Below, one piece after another: positions 1 through 10,685 of a stretch of DNA of 64,000 nucleotides. The notes under the pieces are model-generated. The model did not search any database. It was not told the origin of the DNA and saw only the letters and a list, made by a program, of their open reading frames with translations. The position numbers and the translations under genes are program-made. The stretch spans positions 5,236,058 through 5,300,057 of the forward strand of contig NC_135153.1 of assembly GCF_050948215.1 (NCBI RefSeq). The letters are read 5' to 3'. Numbering within the stretch: position 1 is the first letter of the stretch; each line of letters begins with the position of its first letter. The stretch is from Halictus rubicundus. Taxonomy: Eukaryota; Arthropoda; Insecta; Hymenoptera; Halictidae.

Positions 1-155
1 AAGGCACAGAAGCTAAATGGAATTTATGTCTTTCACGAATAATTTGAATGCAGTGAAAATAACAAATTAATATTCTTAAAAAGTCTTGTAATCTTTTCAA
101 TGTTTTACATTGCGCCTACTCACTTTGGTCACGAATACATAAAATCCGGAGTCTA
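1..155 (+). repeat. Truncated copy of dispersed family A (TA-flanked MITE)
   Basis: The right end reads AAAATCCGGAGTCTA (to 155), the same terminus found in five other family A copies here. The body (AATTTGAATGCAGTGAAAATAA) aligns with the copy at 30463-30663. The left end lies outside the window. The family has inverted ends TA-GACTGCGGATTTTATGC, so it looks like a non-autonomous Tc1/mariner-type element; that class is inferred from the TA flanks only. Confidence 0.7.
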
Positions 156-1257
156 CACATCACGAAAACGCTGTGGATGTGCATTCCATGCAAAGCCATT
201 TTTAAAATAATAAGAACATGACTTAATAAAAAGTAATTGCACAAAAACCGCAGTGGAGATCAACTCAACTCAAATAAACGGATTTTGAAAAATTTTATTG
301 TAATTACATCATCTCATTTCGGTCAACAAACAAATAGATAAAATATACAATGAGACTATACTAATTGTAAGTTATATTGTTATATTCTGCAGATCTCGAT
401 GCATTGTAGCAGGCAAAAGGTTTCGGATAAAGCAGACTTGCACAGAACAGAAGAGATTCTAAAAATCCGCAGAACGTGTTCCGTAATTAACGAATAATAA
501 TAGAAATCATTAGAACCGATTTTAGTCGAAATAGCATGAAGGACGGTCGTAGACACGTGGCCTAATCATGTGCTCACGCACACGCACACGATCGACCGAG
601 TGCGTTCCGTGAATGCAGGCCACGGAACGGCCTCTCTTCCCCCCCCCCCCTCCTCCTTCAGGAAGATGAAGACGAAGAGGAAAAAAGAGAGATCAGGGGG
701 AACTGGATTTTGCAACCTCCCTTCCGTGCATTCCTACTGTGAATTTCCTTAGCCAGCTGCATAAAGAATTAGAACGGCGTGCCGGTACACGCGCGCAATA
801 GCTACCCATAGGCGCATACAAAGAATGAACCGAAAAAAAAGAAAAAGAAAAAGGAAAAGAATCGGGGACGTGTGTATACAGAAGTGATGAGGGGGGAGGG
901 GAGGGAGGAAGCTCGCGTTCAAAAGCCTTTGCACTTGCAACTTCGCTCGTACATTTGAAATTCTATGGGACAGCCATCGGCTTGGCAAACAGTAAACCAG
1001 ATCGCGAACAGATATTCATTATTTTGAATAACAAAGTGCACGGAAGAAAAAAGAAGGCGAAACACACTTTGTCGCCACCGTTCGAATGTTGCCGGGAGGG
1101 TAATTAAGTCGCGCGCAACCGAACTACCGCGACGCCATGCGACGCGGGAAAAACGAACTTTCTGGAGTCATTTAACCGTTCACATCGACTATCCGAAGAA
1201 GGGAAATTCGTTTGCAGCAGAATTTGCGATATTCCCCCGTGAAATTGTGCGATCATA
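156..1257. other. Gene-free stretch with low-complexity tracts
   Basis: No exon with supported splice sites or a recognisable protein was seen. The stretch holds a C/T-rich run near 640-660, purine-rich tracts at 660-690 and 830-905, and otherwise unremarkable AT-rich sequence. The short open frames here are made of these tracts. Confidence 0.5.
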
Positions 1258-1402
1258 CATTGTCGAGATGGTTATTGATTTGCCGTGTTATGTTGACACT
1301 CCTCGAGCTTCGTGACCCCTCCGGGGTATACCCCGCGATAGTGGGGATAATTCCATGACGTTTATCATCCAGACCTTTGCGACATATATAGTGAAATCAC
1401 TG
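1258..1402 (-). mobile_element. Family B element, short copy
   Basis: The sequence contains the family core (GGGGTATACCCCGCGATAGTG) and ends in ATATATAGTGAAATCACTG followed by TA. The same terminus occurs at 45915 and 12922. The left boundary (TA at 1256-1257) is weak, so this copy is shortened or decayed. It abuts a family J copy at 1415. Confidence 0.6.
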
Positions 1403-1414
1403 TATAATATTATA

Positions 1415-1641
1415 TTAACACTAAATGTACCACCACCGGTCACATTACCGGTTCTAAATTTTTTATTTTACAATTATTGAAATGATAAAGGTGCTTTCAT
1501 AAGAAATGATTCAATAAATATCTTTGGTAGAGCACGCATTACAATAAGAAACGCGTAAAGTCTAAATAAATTAAATCTTGTCACTTTTATACGGCAACAT
1601 GTACCTGTTTCACTTTTATAGCTCGGTACGTTTAGTGTTAA
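1415..1641. mobile_element. Family J TTAA-flanked inverted-repeat element
   Basis: It starts TTAACACTAAATGTACC and ends GGTACGTTTAGTGTTAA, an imperfect terminal inverted repeat including TTAA at both edges. Better-preserved copies sit at 7199-7423, 42407-42563 and 57263-57468. TTAA edges suggest piggyBac-type mobilisation (inference). Confidence 0.6.
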
Positions 1642-2123
1642 TAATAGTATTATTTTATCTACTGTCAAATTACCGTTTTATAAAAACTTCGCTATAAAAG
1701 AGTTCGGGGTGGTAAGGGTTAATTTAGTCCGTATGATTAACTATTTCTAATCGATTCATTTTGAACCCTTTATAATCTAAACTGAATGACCTAAATGTAT
1801 GACCTTGGTCTTAAATATTTACTTAAAGTGTTCGAATAACTTAAGTATAGATATTTTCCTAATAATTCGATCGTGAATGCATTACAGTGATTCAATTACA
1901 TTAGTCGTCACGAAACATGTAAGTATTCGTAGTAGCATTGTTATTAAAGAGGTACTTGAAAGCAAGGGTTAAGCTCTAACAGGTAATTCGGTACTTGAAG
2001 GGTTAAATTGTAACATTCGCATTTCGTAAAAGACTCGAATACTTTTCAAATAAATACTTTTCAAACATTTCGCAAAAATGTCGATCGTAGAAAATTCTCT
2101 GCACACACTTTGAAACACGTAGT

Positions 2124-2547
2124 GTAAGGGAGTCAATTACTGTGGAGGTACCAACTACTGTGCCTATATTAATTATACTTATTCTTAATATTAAATTAGA
2201 AAAAAGTTAAATTAGAAAAAAATTAGAAAATCGGTATCTCCTATTTTTCTTTTAAAGTTGTTCGTCCGACACCGCTTAGGTGCCATAACGAGAAGCCATA
2301 ACGGTGCCATATTCTATCCTTTTCCAACGAAAGATAGTTTCACACTGTATAGTTTGTCGCTACATTCGAAATAAGACGAAAAGCGAATATTGGTGAAATA
2401 TCGGTGTACGTCAGAAATGACTTCGGCATAAGCCAGAACTCGCTGGAGCCCGCGGGTTAATATATATGTTATAAATCTCTTTTTCAATACTCATTATGCT
2501 CTAAAAATAAATGTAATTAATATATGCACAGTAATTAGTACCCTCAC
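2124..2547. mobile_element. Family L inverted-repeat element
   Basis: The left part (GTAAGGG, then TACTGTG and TATATTAATTA) is mirrored at the right by TAATTAATATATGCACAGTA and ACCCTCAC. A related one-armed fragment lies near 56010-56095. No coding capacity is seen. Confidence 0.5.
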
Positions 2548-2876
2548 AAGGTTTGCGTTTTCACGTTACACGCATCAGACTGCACGAAAAAAACACCATA
2601 TTGCATGCACCCACATCTACATACATAATATATAATAGTGATGGGGGAAAAAGTAACTAACGAAAGTCAATACTACTTTCCACTTAAGAAAATATTGCCC
2701 CCTCCCCCCTTAATCATTTAATTTACAAAAAAAATTAAGTGGATTTCTTCATTATTTTCTGAGGGAACAGCGTGTAACACTTTATTTGGTACACCCTGTA
2801 TAATTTTCTTTGTTATACTTTGTTTACAGTTTAAGTTGTTATTTGTATAGCCGCTGCGCTGCTCGTACCGCGCATA

Positions 2877-3498
2877 CAATGCCTCCCAATAATATTCGGA
2901 CGCTCTTAAAAAGACGATAACTTTTTAAATATTAGACCATACGTCTTGGATTTTTTGGAGAAGTTAGAACGATCAGTTTACTACTAAAAATACTAAATAC
3001 TAAAAGAAAATACTAACAGTTGTATTTCACAACTTTTTTATGTGGGCCTATACTGAAAGTTTAAAAAATACATTTTGTAGATCTGTGTCAATTATATTCT
3101 GAAAATTTTATTAAAAGTGGTACAAAGACAATGACGTAAGCCAATTGGCAATGACGTACAAAGTTTAACCTTAATTAAGGATTCATACATCTTTCGATGC
3201 CTGTCGTTTCTTCCGCATTATCCGATTTCGATAAAATTTTCAGAATGTATACAATCGACACCGATCTACAAAATGTATTTCTTAAATTTTCAATACATGT
3301 CCACATAAAAAAGTTGTAAAAAACAACTTTCACTATTTTCTCTGCAACTCCGTGAATTCGTAATTTTTTCAAAATTTTCTTTCTCAACATCTAGTAAACT
3401 AATTGTTCTAACTTCTGAAAAAAATCCAAGACGTGTGGTTCAATATTTAAAAAATTATCGTCTTTTTAAGAGTGCCCGAATATTAATGAGGGTCTCTG
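2877..3498. mobile_element. Family P foldback MITE (622 bp, TA flanks)
   Basis: Long imperfect inverted repeats: the left arm TAATATTCGGACGCTC, AAAAAGACGATAAC and GAAGTTAGAACGAT is mirrored by the right arm GTTCTAACTTC, TTATCGTCTTTTTAAGAG and CGAATATTA. TA dinucleotides flank both ends (2875-2876, 3499-3500). Internal sequence (TTAGAA-GAT-AGTTTACTA) matches the element at 24711-25377, so both belong to one family. The class is Tc1/mariner-like by target site (inference). Confidence 0.75.
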
Positions 3499-5192
3499 TA
3501 GGCGGTGCAGCGTTCACTTAAAATAATTTTCATTTAGCTAATCTCAAAGTATCCGCATTTTTAAAAACCAGTCCGTAAAAGGGACACTCGAGGCTATATC
3601 CTAATTTTTTATAAAATTTTTAAATTTTCCCTGCTATGAAAACATTGTATTTGTTTAAAACAAGTGCAAAATAAATGGTGAAAAATAATTTTTTTCCAAC
3701 CGAAATCATTTTTATCAGACGCTCTTATATTTTTACTATGAGCACCTAAAAACTGATTTTCATCGGTTTATTAGTTCAGTCGTTATAATTTCATGGAAAA
3801 AGGTTGAGCTTTATCTTGCACTTCTGTAAACGAACAATTTCTAAGATTTCGACAAATTCTGCAAGACACGTTGATATGACGCTGAAGGCTACAACATATC
3901 CAAATATGAACAAAATCTGAATTAGTGTCCCGAGAGGCGTCTGATTTCGCGTGGAACGATTCAACTACCGGTCCTTGAAAATACCTAAATTCCCCATGAG
4001 TAATATATAATACGGTGATCTGTGATCTTACCAAACGTGTTGCCACCAGTCGATACGTTTTTCGTTTTCGATTGTCGTTACGCGAACGAATCGATTCGCT
4101 TGTGCTAGCCGGTCTTCGAATGGATCAATCCAGTATGTACGTGCTAAACCGTAACGACGGAATCCCGGAGCGTCGACTTCCGATATGCAAGGCCGTCCTT
4201 AGCACAGTGCCCGTTCCGAACAATTACGATCTCGCCTTTGTTTACATGAATCGAAAGGCACAGAAGTACTGTCACAAAAACTGCGTGCCCCTGCCTCGGG
4301 CATCCGTTAGCAGAATGCAAAGTGTGATTCGAATGTACAGAAGTCATCGCGCCGTCGAACGTGCAGAAACACAAACATATATGTACGCCGTTAAGGTTAC
4401 AAAAACAATTTCCCCGAAGTTGCTAAGGATTGGTTGTGTACTATGTAAATAGTTCACGGCGCTCTTACCATTCTACACGCACGGTAAGAGTGTACAAGCG
4501 AAATCCATTAAACAAACCACCGCGGAATAAAATTCAACAATTGCGTTGCATTTTTCTAACGAACGGGACAATTATAGATTCTTATTGCGCGTGTTCCTCG
4601 CAACTGTTATACAGTTTGGAACAAAAGTATTGGAACACCTATACAAATGCATGCAAATGAAAAAAACCCATAATATGAGGTTACTTTTTATCTGTATTAA
4701 TCGTAGCTACTGGATCTATACTTGCAGAATATTACAACAAATTTTATATGGGTTAATCACAGAACAAAAAATAACAATGAATCATACGTTAAAAGCAGTT
4801 TTCACTGAAACAAGAGTGTTGGAACACAAGTTTATAGTGTATTATTATTTATTTCATACCGCTAATATTTCATGTGCAATCCCCTATTTTTTATAACCGC
4901 TTGCGATCCGTCTGGCATAGAATGCATTAATTTTGTTGTAGATCCTGGGATTGTTTTATTTCATTCTTTTTCGACTTGTAATTAACCAACACAACGTTTT
5001 TTGTAATAATCTACGATTATAGATCCGGTAGTTGTGATTAATACAAAGAATTAACCTAATATTATGTTTTTCTATAATTCATATGAGTTTGTATAATTAA
5101 AAGCCAGGTGCGCCAACAGTTTTGTTCCTAACTGTACGTACACATTGACGTATGTATGCAGATTGTGTGAAACATCGTAGTGAAATTAATCA
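3499..5192. other. Gene-free stretch with one unexplained open frame
   Basis: A plus-strand frame at 4015-4452 (145 codons) stays open but resembles no family I know, has no supporting splice context, and its antisense is also partly open. I treat it as a chance frame. The rest is AT-rich sequence without recognisable features. Confidence 0.4.
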
Positions 5193-5196
5193 TAAC

Positions 5197-5394
5197 TAGA
5201 CTACGGATTTTGTGCAGTTATGATAAAAGTAGATGAAGTTTAAAATAGCAGGGAGATTAAAAGAATTTAAGCATGTCAATATATTGTTTTTAATTTATTA
5301 ACATTCTTAAAGCAAGAAGCAACTTTCTAATTTAATTTATATTTCTTACAATTTACGCCGAAAATGTATATTTTTCATAAAAGTCCGCGGTCTA
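5197..5394 (-). mobile_element. Family A MITE
   Basis: It begins TAGACTACGGATTTTGTGCA and ends AAGTCCGCGGTCTA, the family A inverted termini with TA at each edge. The inversion extends a few bases outward (ATAAC / ATTAT). Non-coding. Confidence 0.7.
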
Positions 5395-7198
5395 ATTATA
5401 CTCATCGCAAAATAAATTAGAATGAAAAGGAACTAATTGGAGAGTAAAACTCTCTGTACACTTCCGTGTTTCGATATGACAATTTTATCCGAACAGTATA
5501 TGCAGCAATTTGCATGTTTTCACATCGTTTCGGAAAGGGCGCGATCTATTTTTATTATAAAAAGAAATGCAAGTATAATAAAGTGGAATGAAACTTACGA
5601 AAATCGGCTTTCTTCGCATCCGTCTCCCGCCTGTTCTGTTTCGTATTTATTTGTTCGTAATACGTTGAGTGTCACCTTAATTTTCACCGGTAGTGTTATG
5701 CGATTCTAACCCTTTCGCGCGTGCCGCTGAACACCGGTACCACGCGCCGCGGAAATTCATTTTGGACAATACATTTGTTGTTGTTATCGGGAATGTCAGA
5801 TGTACAGTGTCACTCGTCGTAGGGTCAGCAGTTTTCGCATCATCGTATACGATGGCGGTAAAATGATAACGATGTTTCGGAAGATAACCGATTTTCACGA
5901 AAAAACTCTCAGCTACTCCGTCCGTACGCTGCCAGCAGCGAAGGCGACTGAAAACAGAGGATCAGCCTGGCCGGCGGATTGTCGGTCTCATGAACGCCCT
6001 TGTCACGCGGCGAAAACGAAAATTTGATTTGGGAAGGCTAACGCCATCTGGCGGAAGCGGGAACATCCTTTTCGTCAACGCGATCTTTTCAACCGAGCTA
6101 CACTGCACACTCCTTGCCGAAAGATGTAAAAATTCTATAACTGCGAAACCGTAGGCAACTATCTACTTTTTCTACTTAGATTTACTTCATTCTGTATGAT
6201 ACACGTTATTCTTCTTTTAAACTTTATTACCTATCTTATAATCACTTTAACACTCAGAGTTGGTAAAAACAATATTTTAAATAATCGTTATTCTACAATT
6301 CAAATAAAATACTATGTTAAATAAATAGAAAAATTTCCGCAAATAGAATATTTTTATTTTGATAACGTAAAACATAAAACAAGGTATTTTTATTTTGACA
6401 ACGTAAAACATAAAACACTTTTATTTTGGTTATTTGAAACATAAAATAAAATATTTCTTGACAATGAAAATAGAGAAAACGCAGGTACATAATAATAAAA
6501 TACAAAAAACCATAATATTTTCGAACTCGATTTGCTCGAAAACGGAGTGTCAAATGAAAAAAATTTATTCCATATTTTCGATTTATTTTCTCATGTAAAA
6601 TCACCCCCTTCACGGTTGTACGCAATACTGGGACACCCTGTAGGCATATGGTATAAAATAGTTTATGAAACTTGAAAGTCGTTTTTCAAGAAAAGGATTC
6701 ATTTGCGATCTATGGTTCTTTTAAAACTTTGGTCCTCGTTACGATAGTACTACTTTACGATGCAATGAAAAAAATGTTGACCTTGAAAATCAAGATCGAG
6801 GACATTTTTACGTAGAAAAAGATGTGTAGAATCCCGCTACGACCGGCTTTACACTTATTTTTATACACTCTGTACATTCATGTATTTTTAGAAATAATAT
6901 TTGATCGTTACGAATAAGAGGAAACATAAGTTAAAATGAATAAAATATTTCATATAAAATTCTCACTATTTTGAGAATCCTTTTAAAAGTTTTTATAACA
7001 ATAAAGAAAATATTTTATTTTTCAAAGTGCATGTATAATTTCAAATAAAATAGACTATCTACTATTTGAAATAGTATTTTACAAAATTACGCGAACACTT
7101 ATGTGCAATAATTGTTAAACTGCCATAGATATTTATCTTTTCTTGTATCAGGATCTATAGGCAAGGTTTATTATACAAAATTTTGTTTGTTCGTTACT
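5395..7198. other. Gene-free stretch; transposon end near 6600-6645
   Basis: GGGACACCCTGTAGG near 6631-6645 is a typical one-sided transposon terminus. The AT-rich stretch to its left includes tandem-like TTTATTTTGAYAACGTAAAACATAAAAC copies (6355-6445). No partner terminus was found with confidence, so only a fragment is claimed. No gene was seen. Confidence 0.4.
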
Positions 7199-7423
7199 TT
7201 AACACTAGAACTACCAAGCAGTTAATGCAACTGGCACACATTGCCTTGTAATAACAACAAAATTGCACTTGTTTTGATTTCGTACCAGTTTTGTTTAAGT
7301 ATCTACTTTTATAGAAAAGTTTATTAAAAAATTTTCTCATGAAAACTTATTTATAATTTCATTATTTCTAAAAGAAAAACTTAGAAGCAAGTCATTTCGA
7401 CTCACCGGTAGTTCTAGTGTTAA
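7199..7423. mobile_element. Family J TTAA-flanked MITE (best copy)
   Basis: It reads TTAACACTAGAACTACC at the left and GGTAGTTCTAGTGTTAA at the right, a near-perfect 17-bp terminal inverted repeat bounded by TTAA. No coding potential. It lies 3' of the Rieske gene. Confidence 0.75.
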
Positions 7424-7728
7424 TAATTTCATAAGTCGGGTCGAATATTGTGTAGAAACAGGTAATAAGGATCATTATGTACCATGCATTTATCTCAATT
7501 AAGGATTGATTCTTTTCAAAATAGAAGAATTTGTTTGTATTTCGGTTAAGCTTTATTCCTGGTTTTTATAATTCAGCTCTATCAGGTTGGTAATACTTAA
7601 TATGGTAATATCTCATTATCTTCAAAGATGAAAATTCATGTTTTCCGAGTTTACAAACAAGAATAAATCGTCCGGCAAAAATGTTTTGTTATAAATAGAA
7701 TTATTATTTGACTACAAATATTGCTATA

Positions 7729-8981
7729 TTAACCAACAAGTAGTGTTTTTTCATCGGTGAACTCATATTGTGGGACTTCCAGATTTAAAGGAGCCGGTCC
7801 TTTCCTAATCCTTCCACTAGCATCATAATGCGAACCATGACAAGGGCAATAGTAACCACCGAAATCACCAGAATTTGCAATTGGGATACATCCTAAGTGT
7901 GTGCACACACCAAGAACAACCAACCATTCTGGTTTTTTCACACGTTCTGCGTCAGCTTGCGGATCTCGAAGGGATGCGACATCGACGCTGGCCTCTTTTG
8001 AAATTTCGTTTGCTGATCTATTGATGCATGTCAAACATTATGTTTATTTCATTGGGAAGATAATATATAAAAATTTAAATATAAACACTTGCCTGTGTCG
8101 CACAAACAGAGGCTTGCCGCGCCATTTGAAAACAACACTTTTTCCTTCAGGAATGGTAGAAAGATCAATTTCAATTTTTGCCATAGCCAATACATCGGCT
8201 GAAGCGCTCATAGAGCCTACCAAGCCATGTACTATTCCCTTCGCTGTGTAGACAGAGCAAACTCCAGTAGCTATGTAACAAATAAATATGTTTTAAATTA
8301 AAAAATACATATTACAAAGAATTCAAGCTTATTTATGTACCTGCAGTCACAATATATGCAGCCGTTTTTCTAGCAGGTGCACTATCTCTGGATTTTTCTG
8401 TTGGATCTTGTACAGCACGATACGCTGAAAAGTCTGGCCACTGAATATCTGAATGGGCCCATCGCTTCTGCAATGTTTGTGTAGTTCCTAGAACCATAGA
8501 ATTATATATAAGCAATGTCTTTCATAACAATCAAGATATGCTCGTCAGCCAAATAGTTATAATAACGTCTTCCATGATAAGTCAATAATAACAGATAGAA
8601 AGACTGGTATATAACTTCTTTCATTACACAGTGGTTCGACTGGTAACAGGATTCTTTAAATCATCATACACTGTGTACACGAGACGATTATATAATCGAA
8701 ATATAAAAATTCATAGTTTGCTCAAACCAACATGGTAACCGATGAAATTGTATTTTAAGAAAATTCTTCGAACCTGTGATTCCTGAGCTTACACGAAGAG
8801 GTCTGCTGAAAAGGCTTTCATAAATACTTTCATTAACGATTAGGTTGACGGCAGGCTTAACGACAACTTTAGGTTTCAATGTAATACCACTACCAGCTAC
8901 GGGTCGGAGTCCATTCGAAACAACGGTTGTCGCCGATTTTAGAATCGGCGTTAAAGTTGTCGATTTTGCTACCACGTTCAT
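7729..8981 (-). CDS. RFeSP: Cytochrome b-c1 complex Rieske iron-sulfur subunit, mitochondrial
   Basis: Complex III electron-transfer subunit that passes electrons from ubiquinol to cytochrome c1 in the inner mitochondrial membrane. Four coding exons on the minus strand join in phase: 8981-8774, 8487-8341, 8270-8093, 8017-7729; 273 aa, the usual length. The first exon encodes a Ser/Thr/Lys/Val-rich presequence. Exons 2-3 carry the matrix segment and the single membrane helix (about residues 108-135). Exon 4 carries the Rieske fold: CTHLGC (Cys216 and His218 as ligands, Cys221 in the disulfide) and CPCHGSH (Cys235 and His238 as ligands, Cys237 in the disulfide). The start is the only Met that gives a leader, and no upstream exon is needed. 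The third intron begins GC (AG|GCAAGT), a non-canonical donor. A possible poly(A) signal on the minus strand lies at 7557-7552. Intact; very confident. Confidence 0.95.
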
Positions 8982-10685
8982 TTTGACTATCTACGCAAGT
9001 AAGAACGAGCGAAGTGAACGTCTGGAACACTGACCAGACTTCCGAACTTCCGAAGACTACATGGACTACAGTGTCAGATGGCTCTGCTGTACAACGATCA
9101 TGTAGCTATAGATGGCAGATGTTGCACAGCTATGCGCAATAATGCCTACTATAACTACATATCATAGCTATAATAGCGCATTCTAACATATATTTCTATC
9201 TTCGTATAATAAAAGATTTTAAATCTATCATATTATTAAACGAATAATCTTTTGCGAGCACATAATACTGTGATTTTTGCTGAAATTTATTTATTAAGTA
9301 ATAATCATATAATACATTAATGTGTACTAATAAAATTGAATCCTATATCGTTTACATCAATAGAATTATCACGTGATAATCAAAGTACCGGAAGTTAAAG
9401 TGAGAGAACTTTCTTATATAGAGATGTTCAATGGTATACGTATATGTATAATGTATTTTAATCGTCTGTATAGGTGTAGTAGAAAGTTTCCTTGCATCAA
9501 TAGTTAGGCAATAAAAACTTGCAAATTACAATTATTGAACTCTTTTCCTTTTCTTAAGTTATATTCAGTCTTATCGATAAGCACGTCTTTTTATAGATAA
9601 GATGTATGCAAGAACTGTACCTAGTAAAAATAGATGCCACAGTTCTCGTGCTTTCGTACTAACTGCAGGTATCTGCATTACCGACTCAAAAATCAATTAC
9701 AAAAAATATCTCTTTTTCAGATAATAAGCACTTGGAAAACTAATTACTCATGTAGAGACAAAAATTCAAAATCGATTGTACAAAATGTTGGTTGTTAATT
9801 TCACGTACTCGTAACATTAATTATAATTTATTTTTTATTTTTATTTGAATCAGAAATGCTAGAAGGTTTTTGGAGACTCATCAGTAAGGTTTATGGGGGT
9901 TTTTCTTGTATATATTTTACCTTATCCTATCTAAATCTAAGAAATACAAAGAATAATGGAAGTGGAAGGGGAAAGACTATTTCTATTTGAAATAACTATT
10001 TCGCTAAATATGTTCTACCTCTGGTTTGTACCCATTTTTGATGCTAAAAACAAGCGATGGTCCGGTTAACTATGCTTCTGATCGAACGAAAGGTACAAGA
10101 ATTTTGTATTATTGAGACATGGAACTACTTACATTTATGTTGAGAATTTTTACGCGATCTCCTCGTCCTTCATTCGCACAAACTTTAAACTTAAGCAATT
10201 GATATACGTATGTATCATATAATAATATAAATCACATAGTGCATAACACCGATCATACCTACTCGATTGTTACCAATTGCAACCACAACTGATCTGTTGA
10301 ACGACGGAAAACGACTGCAGTACATGGTCGCTAACTGTCTGCTTCGCGATATAAAATATGTAGAGGTCGGCTCAACTCCTTTTTGTCCTCCGCAAAAGTT
10401 TCGCAACAAAATGTGTTTACAGCAGCTGTGTACCCTTGCGCTTTCCAATAGAAAATTCTACACTCACTGAGAACTTTGTAGAAAAATTTCGTTCTACCAG
10501 ACGGTTGTGAGGTGAAATATTAAAACACTGTTCCGTCCCTTCGCGAGAGGTCAGTTAACGTATCCGTTTTTTTTTTCATCGGACTAGTTAACGTTGCGGT
10601 CTAACATTTTCACTGTGGTATGTCCATCCAGCAGAAAGAAAAGGGAAGTACAAAGTAGCAACTGCTCTACAACACAAGTTTCAAT
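8982..10685. other. Intergenic region between the Rieske and odorant receptor genes
   Basis: The first few hundred bases from 8982 should hold the Rieske 5' UTR and promoter, and the 3' part the receptor promoter. No TATA box or initiator could be assigned reliably. Open frames near 10215-10470 on both strands overlap one another and match nothing I recognise. Confidence 0.4.

Noticed and set aside
4015..4452. 145-codon plus-strand open frame
   Set aside because: No recognisable motif or family, no splice or promoter support, and an antisense frame is open over the same bases. Likely chance.
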